From the NCBI GenBank assembly GCA_934725085.1, contig CAKVAL010000004.1, positions 1 to 64,000 on the forward strand: 64,000 nucleotides of DNA. The letters run 5' to 3'. The DNA is from an uncultured Erysipelotrichaceae bacterium (lineage in GTDB: Bacteria > Bacillota_I > Bacilli_A > Erysipelotrichales > Erysipelotrichaceae). The position numbers and the translations under genes were made by a program. Position 1 is the first letter of the stretch. Every line of letters begins with the position of its first letter. This document shows positions 1-9,327 of this stretch, in pieces. The notes beneath the pieces were generated by a model. The model was given only the letters and a program-made list of their open reading frames with translations, searched no databases and was not told the origin of the DNA.

Positions 1-127
1 TATCAATATCACCCTTTAAACTACATAAACGAAAATTTCAATGAAAAGAGAAAATATCGTTAATATTTAACCTTTTTGATAATTTTTCTATTTTCCTGTA
101 AAACCTCGCATTTATTTATTAATAAGC

Positions 128-151
128 TATAATTTTCATTGGAAAGAAGGA
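128..151 (+). promoter_or_regulatory. -10 box and RBS before the PLP lyase gene
   Basis: A perfect TATAAT lies at 128-133 and an AAAGAAGGA ribosome binding site at 143-151, just before the ATG at 156. No convincing -35 box is seen. The rest of bases 1-127 is AT-rich and shows nothing I can name. Confidence 0.5.
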
Positions 152-155
152 ATAT

Positions 156-1409
156 ATGATCTTAGAAACTATTAATGAAAACTTATTGGAATTAGCTAAA
201 GAATCTGATAAAAAACTTGAACCTATCTATAAACAAATAGAAGATACATGTTTATATAACTCAAATAGAATTCTATCTGCTTTTATAGAAAATAATGTTT
301 CTTATTCAGACTTTGCAGAAGTCAATGGCTATGGCAATTATGATGAAGGAAGAGATAAGCTTGAAAAAATCTTCGCTACAGTACTTGGATGTGAAGACGC
401 GCTTGTAAGACCTCATATTATGAGCGGTACAAACGCCCTATACCTTACATTCTCATCTCTTTTAAAACATGGCGATACTTTCATTTCTATTACTGGAACA
501 CCATACGATTCTCTACAAGAAATGATTGGTCTTATTGGAAATTCAACACAATCACTAAAAGCTTATGGCGTTAAGTATGAACAAATTGATCTTATCAACA
601 ATGATTTCGACATTAACTCAATCGTTAAACGTCTAAAAAAGAAAGATGTAAAACTTGTTGAAATTCAAAGATCTCGTGGTTATTCTTCAAGAGACTCATT
701 AACTATTGAAAAAATCGAAAGAGCAATCAAAGCAATTAGAGAAGTAAATGATGAAGTAATCATCATGGTCGATAACTGTTATGGCGAACTTGTTGAAAAA
801 CAAGAACCAGGACATATTGGCGCCGATGTGGTTGTAGGTTCACTTATGAAAAATCTTGGTGGTGGTGTTGCTTCAACCGGTGGTTATGTTGCTGGTAGAA
901 AAGATTTGATTGAAATGGTAGCTGATAGATTAACATCTCCAGGTATCGGTAAAGATTTAGGAGCAAACTTCAACTTAAACAATTCATTCTTTAAAGGAAT
1001 ATTCATGGCACCTAGCGCTGTAAAGAATGCTCTACAAACAGCAGTATTCACATCTTATATGCTAGAAAAACTAGGATATGAAAACATTTCTCCTAGATAC
1101 AACGAATATAGAACTGATATTATTCAAACAATTGGACTTGGTAATAAAGATAACCTTGTTAAATTTACTCAAGGTATTCAAGCAGCATCTCCAATCGATT
1201 CATTTGTAAGAGTACTTCCAGCACCAATGCCGGGTTATCCATTTGATGAAGTAATGGCAGCAGGTAGTTTTACTCAAGGAAGTACCATTGAATTAAGTGC
1301 TGATGCTCCTGTTATCGAACCATATGTTTTATTCCTACAAGGAAGTTTAACTTTAGAGTATGGTAAAATTTCTATTCTAAAAGCATTAACTTCTATGCAA
1401 AATGACTAA
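156..1409 (+). CDS. ynbB: Methionine gamma-lyase family / aluminium-resistance-type PLP protein
   Basis: The 417-residue protein matches the Met_gamma_lyase (aluminium resistance, B. subtilis YnbB) family of fold-type I PLP enzymes. The early VRPHIMSGTNAL segment and the GSLMKNLGGG segment, whose Lys is the expected PLP-binding residue, are characteristic. Length is normal for the family. Family members are thought to act on sulfur amino acids, but the physiological substrate is not settled, so the reaction here is inferred. It is monocistronic on the plus strand, convergent with the SDR gene, and ends in a shared hairpin terminator. Confidence 0.8.
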   Translation: MILETINENLLELAKESDKKLEPIYKQIEDTCLYNSNRILSAFIENNVSYSDFAEVNGYGNYDEGRDKLEKIFATVLGCEDALVRPHIMSGTNALYLTFSSLLKHGDTFISITGTPYDSLQEMIGLIGNSTQSLKAYGVKYEQIDLINNDFDINSIVKRLKKKDVKLVEIQRSRGYSSRDSLTIEKIERAIKAIREVNDEVIIMVDNCYGELVEKQEPGHIGADVVVGSLMKNLGGGVASTGGYVAGRKDLIEMVADRLTSPGIGKDLGANFNLNNSFFKGIFMAPSAVKNALQTAVFTSYMLEKLGYENISPRYNEYRTDIIQTIGLGNKDNLVKFTQGIQAASPIDSFVRVLPAPMPGYPFDEVMAAGSFTQGSTIELSADAPVIEPYVLFLQGSLTLEYGKISILKALTSMQND

Positions 1410-1429
1410 AGGGATCATAAGATCCCTTT
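1408..1429. terminator. Bidirectional terminator between convergent genes
   Basis: AAAGGGATC and GATCCCTTT form a 9-bp stem with a 4-nt ATAA loop, flanked by A-rich and T-rich tracts on either side. It overlaps the stop codons of both convergent genes and can serve each direction. Confidence 0.75.
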
Positions 1430-2175
1430 TAATTTGAATTTGTTTGGCCACCATCAATTCTAATTATTGAATTATTAATATAATCAGCCTTATCAGAAAC
1501 CAAGTAACTAACTAAATTAGCCACTTCCTCTGGCTTCCCGTATCTTTTGAGTAATATCTTATCACATTCTTCTTTCAAGAATTCTTCATCATATCCATCC
1601 AATTCACTTTCAGTTCCAATAAAGCCTGGAGCCACACAGTTAACATGAATGAAAGGCGCACCTTGCATTGCCATATTATGAGTAAGCGATATAACCGCAG
1701 CCTTACTAGCATCATAGTCAATGCTCATTGGATAATAAGTGTTGATTCCGTTAGTACTAGAAATATTGATAACTCTACCATATTCCTGTTTTAGCATTTT
1801 CTTATAAGCTCTTTTAAAAGTATTAAAATATCCAACAACATTAACATCTAAAAGCCTTAAGAACTCTTCACTAGTTTTTAAACTAAATAAATTCGCATAA
1901 TCAACCGCGGCATTATTAACTAAAACACTCACATCGCCAAGTTCCTTTTCGACATTATCAAACATGAAATCTACTTCATCAACCTTAGATACATCACATT
2001 TGAATGCCAAACATTTTACAGCATACTTATCAATGATTTCATCTTTTAATTTAAACGCTAATTCACTTGATGATAAATAATTTATTACTACATCATAGCC
2101 TTCACTTGCCAATTTTTCTACAATAGCTCTGCCAATGCCCTTGGCCGAACCTGTAACTAATGCTACTTTATTCAT
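1429..2175 (-). CDS. SDR-family oxidoreductase (FabG-like)
   Basis: This 248-residue classical short-chain dehydrogenase has the N-terminal TGSAKGIG cofactor loop, the NNAA motif, the catalytic Ser in INISSTNG and the YDASK Tyr/Lys pair. The C-terminal IDGGQ is typical of FabG-like members. It probably uses NAD(P)H to reduce or oxidise a small carbonyl substrate, but the substrate cannot be read from sequence. It lies 22 bp downstream of efp on the same strand and is probably cotranscribed with it. The lack of fatty-acid synthesis neighbours argues against a dedicated FabG. Confidence 0.8.
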   Translation of the reverse strand: MNKVALVTGSAKGIGRAIVEKLASEGYDVVINYLSSSELAFKLKDEIIDKYAVKCLAFKCDVSKVDEVDFMFDNVEKELGDVSVLVNNAAVDYANLFSLKTSEEFLRLLDVNVVGYFNTFKRAYKKMLKQEYGRVINISSTNGINTYYPMSIDYDASKAAVISLTHNMAMQGAPFIHVNCVAPGFIGTESELDGYDEEFLKEECDKILLKRYGKPEEVANLVSYLVSDKADYINNSIIRIDGGQTNSN

Positions 2176-2197
2176 CTTATAAAAAAGAGCTTATTAA

Positions 2198-2755
2198 TTA
2201 AGCTCTTGAAGAATACCCACCATCAGCAGAAGTAACTAAAATCTTTTCACCTTGCTCAATAAATTGAGGAACTCTTAATGAAAGACCAGTTTCTGTAAGT
2301 GCATCCTTAGTTTGTGTAGAAGGAGCACCCTTGATTGCAGGTGTTGTTTCCACAACAGTTAATTCAACCTTATCAGGAACAGAAATAGTTAATACATCAC
2401 CCTCAAAAATTTGAAGCATAACAGTCATACCTTCTAGTAAGAAATACTTATTGAAACCAACCTTGTTTTCATCTAACTCATAAGTTTCAAAAGTTTCCAT
2501 ATCCATAAAGTAATAAATATCACCTGCAGAATAAGAATATTGAGCAGCCTTCTTCTCAATCATCGCAGCCTCAAACTTTGTAGACGCATTGAAATTTCTT
2601 TCTTGAGTAGAACCTGTCTTTAAGTTCTTCATCTTAGTCTTTAAAATTGCAGCACCCTTGCCAGGTTTAACATGCATAAAATCGATAACTTGCCATGGAT
2701 CACCATCAACCATAACAGTTAATCCAGTTTTAAAATCACCAGCTTCAATTGCCAT
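2198..2755 (-). CDS. efp: Elongation factor P
   Basis: EF-P binds stalled ribosomes and promotes peptide bond formation at polyproline stretches. The 185-residue length is canonical. The N-terminal KOW-like domain carries the HVKPGKGAA loop, and Lys33 occupies the position that is post-translationally modified in many bacteria. The C-terminal OB domains end in GEKILVTSADGGYSSRA. No modification enzyme (EpmA, EarP, YmfI type) is recognised nearby. The gene heads a short operon with the SDR gene. Confidence 0.95.
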   Translation of the reverse strand: MAIEAGDFKTGLTVMVDGDPWQVIDFMHVKPGKGAAILKTKMKNLKTGSTQERNFNASTKFEAAMIEKKAAQYSYSAGDIYYFMDMETFETYELDENKVGFNKYFLLEGMTVMLQIFEGDVLTISVPDKVELTVVETTPAIKGAPSTQTKDALTETGLSLRVPQFIEQGEKILVTSADGGYSSRA

Positions 2756-2819
2756 AAAAATAATACTCCATTTCTTTAACTCACTTTAAATTGTAACAAT
2801 TCATATACCTTTTTACAAA

Positions 2820-4034
2820 CTAAAACAAAGTCTTTTGTTCATTATGTTCTTTAATATAACGAGTCCACTTAATATAACCATAAGTTGTATTTGTAAAATA
2901 ACCAAGTTTTAACACCAATAGAACATATTGACCAGCTAAGATATTTATAACAGCTTCCAAGAAAGCACAAATATACCATGCAATCCATTGTTCTCTTAGT
3001 CTAAAGAAAATAAACAAACCATTACATACACCAACCGCACTAGCACAAGCATCAATATAAGTAATAATAGTCATCAACTTTTGATCACCATTTAAGAAAT
3101 CAGTCTTAATATCCAAGCCACTTAAGAAATAACCAACACCAAATGTCCAAATGATTATGCCCAAAATAATAAGCACTTCTTGATAACCCTTAAGTCTTCT
3201 AACTGCAGTTAGTTCGTCATCTTCATCGTCTTTATGCTTACTCCAGTTGATATAACTCAAGATATCGATTGGTAACCAGAAGAATAATGTAGTCGCAATT
3301 GTCGCAAAACGATACATCAATACAACACATGTTAAAATCTCTGTAATTTCAACAACTACTGAAACCAAGAAATTATAACGAGATTGTTTAGAAATCAACA
3401 ATTCACACAAGATATTCAAGAAAGTATCTAATAGATATAACAGCATGATGATAATGCCATTAACACCATTTGCACCCTCTTCTGGGAACAAGACAGCAAC
3501 AATAGTTGCCAACAACATAATTGACACAAACCATGATTTCTCATAAGTTGTGAATGACTTAGAGAAATAATAAATAATCCAAACCGATAAAGCCAAGATA
3601 ACACAAGCGATAGAGGCGTTGAATAATTGAGCACATCTATTGGCCATTTCCTCTTTATAAGTAAAAGCCAAATCATCCATGCTAGGATTTTCTTGTTCAA
3701 AACATAATGAAGTGCCATTATCTAATACATATTTATAAGCTTCTACAGTATCACTTACTTCACTTTCATCGGTATATTCTTTAACCAAAGAATCTTCACC
3801 ATCACTATAAGTAATAGTACAAACAGTTGCATCTTCATCACACTCACTATCTTCATCTTTTGTTAATGTCACAGTACCAACATAAGATGCATTTTTATAA
3901 TCATCACTATTGATCTTATTCAAACCAATAATACAAGTCGCAATTGAAACGACTAAAAGTAAACACATCACAACAATCTCAATTGTCTTTAGTGTCTTAT
4001 TTTCTTCTTTATATCCCTTAATTTTTTCTAACAT
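2820..4034 (-). CDS. PnuC-like membrane transporter with an extra N-terminal extracytoplasmic domain
   Basis: This 404-residue polytopic membrane protein begins with one predicted helix (about residues 17-38) and an acidic, probably extracytoplasmic segment (about 40-135), followed by about seven more helices. The C-terminal part resembles PnuC nicotinamide riboside/NMN transporters: PIDILSYINW, the late REQWIAWY segment and the closing TYGYIKWTRYI. The N-terminal domain, rich in Asp, Glu and Thr with several Cys, is not part of ordinary PnuC (about 200-250 residues) and is unassigned. The gene starts in a TAATG overlap with the aminotransferase stop. Nicotinamide riboside uptake is inference. 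Confidence 0.55.
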   Translation of the reverse strand: MLEKIKGYKEENKTLKTIEIVVMCLLLVVSIATCIIGLNKINSDDYKNASYVGTVTLTKDEDSECDEDATVCTITYSDGEDSLVKEYTDESEVSDTVEAYKYVLDNGTSLCFEQENPSMDDLAFTYKEEMANRCAQLFNASIACVILALSVWIIYYFSKSFTTYEKSWFVSIMLLATIVAVLFPEEGANGVNGIIIMLLYLLDTFLNILCELLISKQSRYNFLVSVVVEITEILTCVVLMYRFATIATTLFFWLPIDILSYINWSKHKDDEDDELTAVRRLKGYQEVLIILGIIIWTFGVGYFLSGLDIKTDFLNGDQKLMTIITYIDACASAVGVCNGLFIFFRLREQWIAWYICAFLEAVINILAGQYVLLVLKLGYFTNTTYGYIKWTRYIKEHNEQKTLF

Positions 4035-5185
4035 TATCTAAACTTCTCTATTCTATCAATTGCTTTCTTTAACACATCCATACTAGACGCAATTGAAAAT
4101 CTAATATAGTTATCCCATTTCTCACCAAAAGTAACACCTGGTGTTGCTACCACGCCTACTTTGTCCAACAATTCATCACAAATCTCAATTGATTTTTTGC
4201 CACTAGCTTCAATATTAACCCAATAGTAGAAACTACATCTTGGAAGTCTCCCTTTAAAATAAGGATGCTTATTAATCTCATTATGAAAATAAGTCATACG
4301 TTCTTCTAGCGATTCACAATATGGTTCTATATGATCCCATGGATGCTTATATATTTCTAATGCGCCATATTGTAATGGAGTTGACGTATTAGTGATTGTT
4401 TGTTGTGCAAACAAGGCCATTTTCTTAACAAGCTTTTTATTAGCTAAAGCATAGCCAAGTCTAAATCCGGTCATTGCGTGAGATTTAGAATAGCCATTAA
4501 CTAAAACTAAACGTTCTTTAATATTCTTTTCGCTTAAGAAAGAATGATGAACTTCTCCTTTATACACTAAACGATCATATACTTCATCAGAAATGATATA
4601 AGTATTTGGATGTTTTAGTGCAATCTTACAAATACTTTCAACTTCATTTTTAGAAAACATAGAACCCGCTGGGTTGTTTGGTGAGTTTACTAAAATACAC
4701 TTAGTTTTATCATTAACTGCTTTATCTAACTTTTCGATATTTAAGCTTAAGTCATCATTTAAATCCACTACTTTGATGATAGCTTCAGGTTCAGCTAAAG
4801 CTATATTACTTGGATAACTCAAATAATATGGTGAAATAATAACAACTTCATCCTTTGGTTCTAATAAACAAGAAAGCGCAAAGTAACTAGCTGGTTTTAC
4901 ACCAGGGGCAATCATCACCTCATCGCCTGTATATCCACAACCATATATATTGTTTACATCTTGAGCTATCGCATCTCTTAATTCTTTAATTCCTTGACTG
5001 TTAGAATAATGTGTTTTTCCTTCTAACATAGCCTTGTATATACCATCAATTACATATGTTGGTACTTTCATATCTGGCTCACCGACGCATAAAGACACAA
5101 TATCTTTGCCTTCTTTAATCATCTCGTCGGCCATATCGCTGTATTTGTGATTCAATGCCTCTTTGACATCACTTGTAAAATGCAT
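4034..5185 (-). CDS. Class I/II aminotransferase (aspartate aminotransferase-like)
   Basis: The 383-residue fold-type I PLP enzyme shows the N-terminal CVGEPDM segment, the NSPNNPAG substrate/PLP motif, ISDEVYD with the PLP-pyridine Asp, the NGYSKSHAMTGFRLGY Schiff-base Lys, and a C-terminal IRFSIA with the carboxylate-binding Arg. These fit the AspC/PatA-like subgroup. It sits between murI and the PnuC-like gene, overlapping murI by 17 nt and coupling to the downstream gene through a TAATG junction. Substrate preference is unknown; aspartate or an aromatic/branched amino acid is plausible. Confidence 0.85.
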   Translation of the reverse strand: MHFTSDVKEALNHKYSDMADEMIKEGKDIVSLCVGEPDMKVPTYVIDGIYKAMLEGKTHYSNSQGIKELRDAIAQDVNNIYGCGYTGDEVMIAPGVKPASYFALSCLLEPKDEVVIISPYYLSYPSNIALAEPEAIIKVVDLNDDLSLNIEKLDKAVNDKTKCILVNSPNNPAGSMFSKNEVESICKIALKHPNTYIISDEVYDRLVYKGEVHHSFLSEKNIKERLVLVNGYSKSHAMTGFRLGYALANKKLVKKMALFAQQTITNTSTPLQYGALEIYKHPWDHIEPYCESLEERMTYFHNEINKHPYFKGRLPRCSFYYWVNIEASGKKSIEICDELLDKVGVVATPGVTFGEKWDNYIRFSIASSMDVLKKAIDRIEKFR

Positions 5186-5921
5186 ATCTCCCTCTTAATT
5201 CTTTTATATTCAAGAATTTTTTGGCCTGTTTCTTAAATGAATCTAAATCCCCAGAAACATAAAATTCAACATTAGGCTCTTTACAATAATCGTTATTAAG
5301 TTCATCAGCCAAAACTACACCACTATTAATTAATTTAACTTTATGATCAAAATACTTATCAATTTTTTCGCTCAATAAAGGATAATGGGTACATCCTAGT
5401 ATCAAAGTATCAATTTCCTTTTCTTTTAATCCCTTAAGATATTCATCAATCGCTTCGTCCATTTCTAAAGTATCAATCATATCTTTTTCAATCATAGGTG
5501 CAAATTTGGGACATGCTTGTTCATATACTTCATAGTCACTTAATTCCTTCTTAAACACATGAGTATTAACAGTAGCACTTGTCGCAATTACACCAATCTT
5601 ATTATTAACAGTAGCTTTTTTAGCACCCAAGGCAGCTGCCTTAATGATGCCTACTATTTTCATATCATAATTTTTAACTAAATCACTTAAAACAGTAGAA
5701 CTAATAGTTCCACAAGCTCCAATAATCACGTCACATCCTTTAGATACAAGGAAGTCGATATCGTCCTTGCCATATTGCCTTAGGGTTGCTATATCCTTAT
5801 CCCCATAAGGTACTCTAGCTGTATCACCAAAATAAACAATTCTATCAAACGAATTATTTTTTAAAATTTCTCCTAAAACACTTAGACCACCAAGTCCGCT
5901 ATCAAATATCCCTAATACCAT
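5169..5921 (-). CDS. murI: Glutamate racemase
   Basis: The enzyme interconverts L- and D-glutamate for peptidoglycan. The 250-residue protein has the GIFDSGLGG start, the YFGDTARVPYG motif, the first catalytic Cys in GACGTISS (more often ACNT, so Asn is replaced by Gly) and the second Cys in LGCTHYP. It directly abuts murD, whose product consumes D-glutamate, and overlaps the downstream aminotransferase. The arrangement links D-Glu supply and use in one transcript. Confidence 0.92.
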   Translation of the reverse strand: MVLGIFDSGLGGLSVLGEILKNNSFDRIVYFGDTARVPYGDKDIATLRQYGKDDIDFLVSKGCDVIIGACGTISSTVLSDLVKNYDMKIVGIIKAAALGAKKATVNNKIGVIATSATVNTHVFKKELSDYEVYEQACPKFAPMIEKDMIDTLEMDEAIDEYLKGLKEKEIDTLILGCTHYPLLSEKIDKYFDHKVKLINSGVVLADELNNDYCKEPNVEFYVSGDLDSFKKQAKKFLNIKELRGRYAFYK

Positions 5922-7220
5922 CTAAAGTTTGTTCACTAACTCCTTAAAAATTCTTCCACGCTCTTCAAAGTTCTTAAATTGATCATAACTTGAGCATGCA
6001 GGTGATAATAATACCACATCACCTTTTTTAGCTATGCTTCTAGCTTTTTCTAAAGCTTCATCCATAGTCTCACACACAATCGCATCATCTTTTAATTCAG
6101 CTAATAGATGCTTAGTCTCGCCAAAAGTAATCAAACATCCAATCTTATCAGCTTCATTCTTTAATGCATCAAATCCTGTATGTTTATCATGACCACCAGC
6201 CAACAAGATAACAGGTTTGTCGAAAGATCTTAGGGCAATAACTGTACTATCAGTATTTGTACCCTTTGAATCGTTATAGTATTTAACACCATCAACTTCC
6301 TTTACAAATTCAATACGATGTTCAACACCTTTGAACGAAGAAATGACTCTCCTTATAACCTCAACACTCGCACCTAATTTATAAGCTAAACAAGCCGCCA
6401 TCATCGCATTAGCTAAATTATGTTTGCCAATAATCTTTAAATCTTTTCTATCAAACAATTCTTGATCAAATAGATAAACCTTATCACCTTTTAAACATAA
6501 ATCAGCTTTTTTGTCTAATGAGAAGGTAACAACTTTACACTTAATATCTTTACAATAATTTACACAATTCTCATCATCAAGATTTAAGATGAACCAATCA
6601 TCACCACTCATATTCTTGTACACCAAAGTCTTTGCCTTATAATAATCATCTAATGTATCAAAATAATCCAAGTGATCTGGTGTTAAATTTGTAATAACAG
6701 CACATTCAGGATGAAAAGATGGTGCTCCTAATAATTGGAAAGCACTAATTTCTAACGCAATACGCGCATCTTCATCTTCATGTTCAAATACTATTTCACT
6801 TAAGGCAGTACCAATATTACCACAGGCATAAGACTTAAACTCTTCTTTCAATATTTCATGAACTAAAGTAGTAATTGTTGTCTTACCATTAGTGCCTGTG
6901 ATGGCAGCTACCTTATAATCTTTTGCATAATTTAAAGCTAATTCTATTTCAGTAATAATCGGTATCTTCTCCTCCTCAAAAAAGACAACTAGTCTATTTG
7001 AATAAGGGATACCTGGATTCTTTACCACAAAGTCATAGGTATCATTAAATAAACAATCAGGATGACCGTTATCATAAACAGTTATACCTAATTTCTCCAG
7101 TTCTGATTTTTCTTTAACTTCTTTTGCATCAGTTAAAGTCACATCAAAACCTTTCTTATTAAGAAGCTTACAAGCCCAATAGCCGCTTCTTGCACAACCA
7201 ATAACTAAAACCTTTTTCAT
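5922..7220 (-). CDS. murD: UDP-N-acetylmuramoylalanine--D-glutamate ligase
   Basis: MurD adds D-glutamate to UDP-MurNAc-L-Ala in the cytoplasm. The 432-residue Mur ligase has an N-terminal Rossmann-like UDP-binding region (VIGCARSGYWACK), the ATP-binding TGTNGKTT loop, the LTPDHLDYF segment and the conserved YNDSKGTN motif before the C-terminal domain (LLAGGHDKHTGF). It is the first gene of the murD-murI-aminotransferase-pnuC-like run and is divergent from the hydrolase gene across a 45-bp gap. Confidence 0.95.
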   Translation of the reverse strand: MKKVLVIGCARSGYWACKLLNKKGFDVTLTDAKEVKEKSELEKLGITVYDNGHPDCLFNDTYDFVVKNPGIPYSNRLVVFFEEEKIPIITEIELALNYAKDYKVAAITGTNGKTTITTLVHEILKEEFKSYACGNIGTALSEIVFEHEDEDARIALEISAFQLLGAPSFHPECAVITNLTPDHLDYFDTLDDYYKAKTLVYKNMSGDDWFILNLDDENCVNYCKDIKCKVVTFSLDKKADLCLKGDKVYLFDQELFDRKDLKIIGKHNLANAMMAACLAYKLGASVEVIRRVISSFKGVEHRIEFVKEVDGVKYYNDSKGTNTDSTVIALRSFDKPVILLAGGHDKHTGFDALKNEADKIGCLITFGETKHLLAELKDDAIVCETMDEALEKARSIAKKGDVVLLSPACSSYDQFKNFEERGRIFKELVNKL

Positions 7221-7265
7221 ACTTTATAAGTTTACCACCATACGCAAGTGGTTTAGAATGAAAGT

Positions 7266-8174
7266 ATGTATTTAATTTCATTAGTATTACTTGTTATTAT
7301 CATTATTTGTCTTTTTCTTATTAAAGAAACTTTTGTAAGAAATGATAAATTAGATACAACACCAGCATGGTATGAATATATCAACGCTAATCAAGAAGGT
7401 AGAGAATATATCTATTCTTTAAACCCTAAAGATTTATATATCAATTCTTTTGATAATTTAAAGTTACATGGTCTTTTCATCAACAACAATACCAACAAGA
7501 CTATCGTTTGTGTTCATGGTTATAAAGCTAAAGATGGTCTTTATGATTTTGGCATGTCTGCTAAGTTTCTTAATAGTCTTGGCTACAATCTTCTATTTGT
7601 AGATAATAGAGCGCATGGTTTATCACAAGGCAAATATATTGGTTTTGGTGTCTTAGATTCTATTGATGTTAATTCTTGGGTTGATTATCTTGTTACCAAT
7701 ATGAATCAAGAAACTATCATCTTGTATGGAATGTCGATGGGTGGGGCTACGGTCATGAACGCAGCTTCGTGCCCGGATTCGTGCCCAGATTCGTGCCCAG
7801 TCAAAGCCATCATCGCCGATTGTGGTTTTGCGTCAGGTTATGATGAGGTAGCTTATCAAATCAAGAAGATGCATCATCTTCCATCTTTTCCTTTAGTTCC
7901 TATTTCTAATATTCTTTTAAAATTATTAGCTAAATATTCACTTAAAGATAAAGAAGCCTACAAATCAATTAAGAATTATCATAATAATCTTCTAATAATT
8001 CATGGTGGTAAGGACCATTTTGTTCCTACTGGTGATGCTTATAAGATATTTGATAATGCGACTTGTCATAAGAAAATATTAATAGTACCCGGTGCCAGTC
8101 ATGCCAAGAGTTATTTAAAAGATAGCAAATTATATGAACAAACATTCAAGGAGTTTTTAGATGAAATTGATTAA
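7266..8174 (+). CDS. Alpha/beta hydrolase with N-terminal membrane anchor
   Basis: The 302-residue protein has one N-terminal hydrophobic helix (about residues 3-19), then an alpha/beta hydrolase core: oxyanion-region VCVHGYKAK, nucleophile elbow YGMSMGGATV with the catalytic Ser, IIADCGF, IHGGKDHFVP with the acid, and a late PGASHAKSY His. It resembles the YqkD/BEM46-like group of small membrane-anchored hydrolases. An unusual SCPD-SCPD-SCPV tandem repeat sits just after the nucleophile helix. It overlaps the GH3 gene by 14 nt. The substrate is unknown. Confidence 0.8.
   Translation: MYLISLVLLVIIIICLFLIKETFVRNDKLDTTPAWYEYINANQEGREYIYSLNPKDLYINSFDNLKLHGLFINNNTNKTIVCVHGYKAKDGLYDFGMSAKFLNSLGYNLLFVDNRAHGLSQGKYIGFGVLDSIDVNSWVDYLVTNMNQETIILYGMSMGGATVMNAASCPDSCPDSCPVKAIIADCGFASGYDEVAYQIKKMHHLPSFPLVPISNILLKLLAKYSLKDKEAYKSIKNYHNNLLIIHGGKDHFVPTGDAYKIFDNATCHKKILIVPGASHAKSYLKDSKLYEQTFKEFLDEID
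7766..7800 (+). repeat. In-frame 12-bp tandem repeat inside the hydrolase
   Basis: Three near-perfect copies of a 12-bp unit (TTCGTGCCCRGA) encode Ser-Cys-Pro-Asp/Val repeats. The tract is much richer in G and C than its surroundings and falls between the nucleophile helix and the next strand (KAIIADCGF), where relatives normally have a short loop. Because the unit is a multiple of 3, copy-number changes keep the reading frame. Confidence 0.85.
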
Positions 8175-9327
8175 TTCCCTATTAACGATAATGTTTCTAA
8201 TTCAGCCTCTTTCTATCAAAGATGAATATGATTTAATCATTAATCAAATGTCATTAAGAGAAAAAGTAGGTCAGATGTTTTTTATAAGACTTGAGGCACT
8301 AGATCCCAACTATATCAGTGATGAATTAAGTGGCAAGTATATTAAACATGACATCTTAAATGATGAAATGATAGATACATATAACAAGTATCCATGTGGT
8401 GGTATAGTGCTTTTTGCGAAAAATTTAAATGATGAAAGACAACTTATCACCCTTACAAACAACATTCATAATCTAGATAATAGGCCTTTAATTTGTATCG
8501 ATGAAGAAGGTGGCGTGGTGTCAAGAATTGCCAACTCAAATAAATTTAGAGTTGAGAAAACACCTAATAATAACGCCATGACCACTTATGATGATGCCTA
8601 TAAACAAGGATATTATATTGGTTCTTATTTAAAGAAATATCATATCGACATTGACTTTGCCCCAGTGGCCGATATCAACTCAGATTCTCAAGACAATGCC
8701 ATTGGTGAAAGATCTTTCGGAGATAATCCAATTACAGTTTCAACCATGGTTAATGCCTTCATCAGTGGTCTACATGACAACAATATCATCGCCTGTACTA
8801 AGCATTTTCCAGGTCATGGTAATAGTAAGGATGATAGCCATTTAAACGAAGTAAATATTGAAGATACTTTAGAGATGTTAAAGGAAGAAGAACTAGTTCC
8901 TTTTATCAACAACCTAGATATTTCTGATATGGTTATGATTGGTCATATTAAAACGCCAAACACCACAAACAACGATCTACCTGCTTCTTTATCTAAAGAA
9001 ATAATCACCGATATTCTAAGAGATACTTATAAATATGATGGCCTTGTGATTACCGATTCTTTTGAGATGGCTGCCATCACTAAATATTACACAAACCAAG
9101 AAGTCGCCTTAACCGCAATCGATGCTGGAGTCGATATTTTGTTGATGCCGGAAAACTATAAAGAAGCTTTTGACACCATAATACAAGCAATTAATACTAA
9201 TCAAATCAAAGAAGAAAGAATCAACGAATCAGTTAAAAGAATATTAAAACTTAAGACTAAATATAATCTCATAGAACCATATTCAATTATCTTTTCTAAT
9301 GACTATTACTTTAAGAAAGATGACTAA
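8161..9327 (+). CDS. nagZ: Glycoside hydrolase family 3 beta-N-acetylhexosaminidase
   Basis: The 388-residue GH3 protein has a hydrophobic N-terminus (about residues 1-19) that could be a signal peptide or anchor. The core shows IDEEGGVVSRI, the KHFPGHGNSKDDSH loop with the NagZ-type catalytic His/Asp dyad, and ITDSFEM with the nucleophile Asp. It would remove terminal N-acetylglucosamine from muropeptides or chitooligosaccharides. It has no C-terminal GH3 beta-sandwich, as expected for NagZ. It is translationally coupled to the upstream hydrolase and convergent (4-bp overlap) with the Abi gene. Confidence 0.88.
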   Translation: MKLINSLLTIMFLIQPLSIKDEYDLIINQMSLREKVGQMFFIRLEALDPNYISDELSGKYIKHDILNDEMIDTYNKYPCGGIVLFAKNLNDERQLITLTNNIHNLDNRPLICIDEEGGVVSRIANSNKFRVEKTPNNNAMTTYDDAYKQGYYIGSYLKKYHIDIDFAPVADINSDSQDNAIGERSFGDNPITVSTMVNAFISGLHDNNIIACTKHFPGHGNSKDDSHLNEVNIEDTLEMLKEEELVPFINNLDISDMVMIGHIKTPNTTNNDLPASLSKEIITDILRDTYKYDGLVITDSFEMAAITKYYTNQEVALTAIDAGVDILLMPENYKEAFDTIIQAINTNQIKEERINESVKRILKLKTKYNLIEPYSIIFSNDYYFKKDD

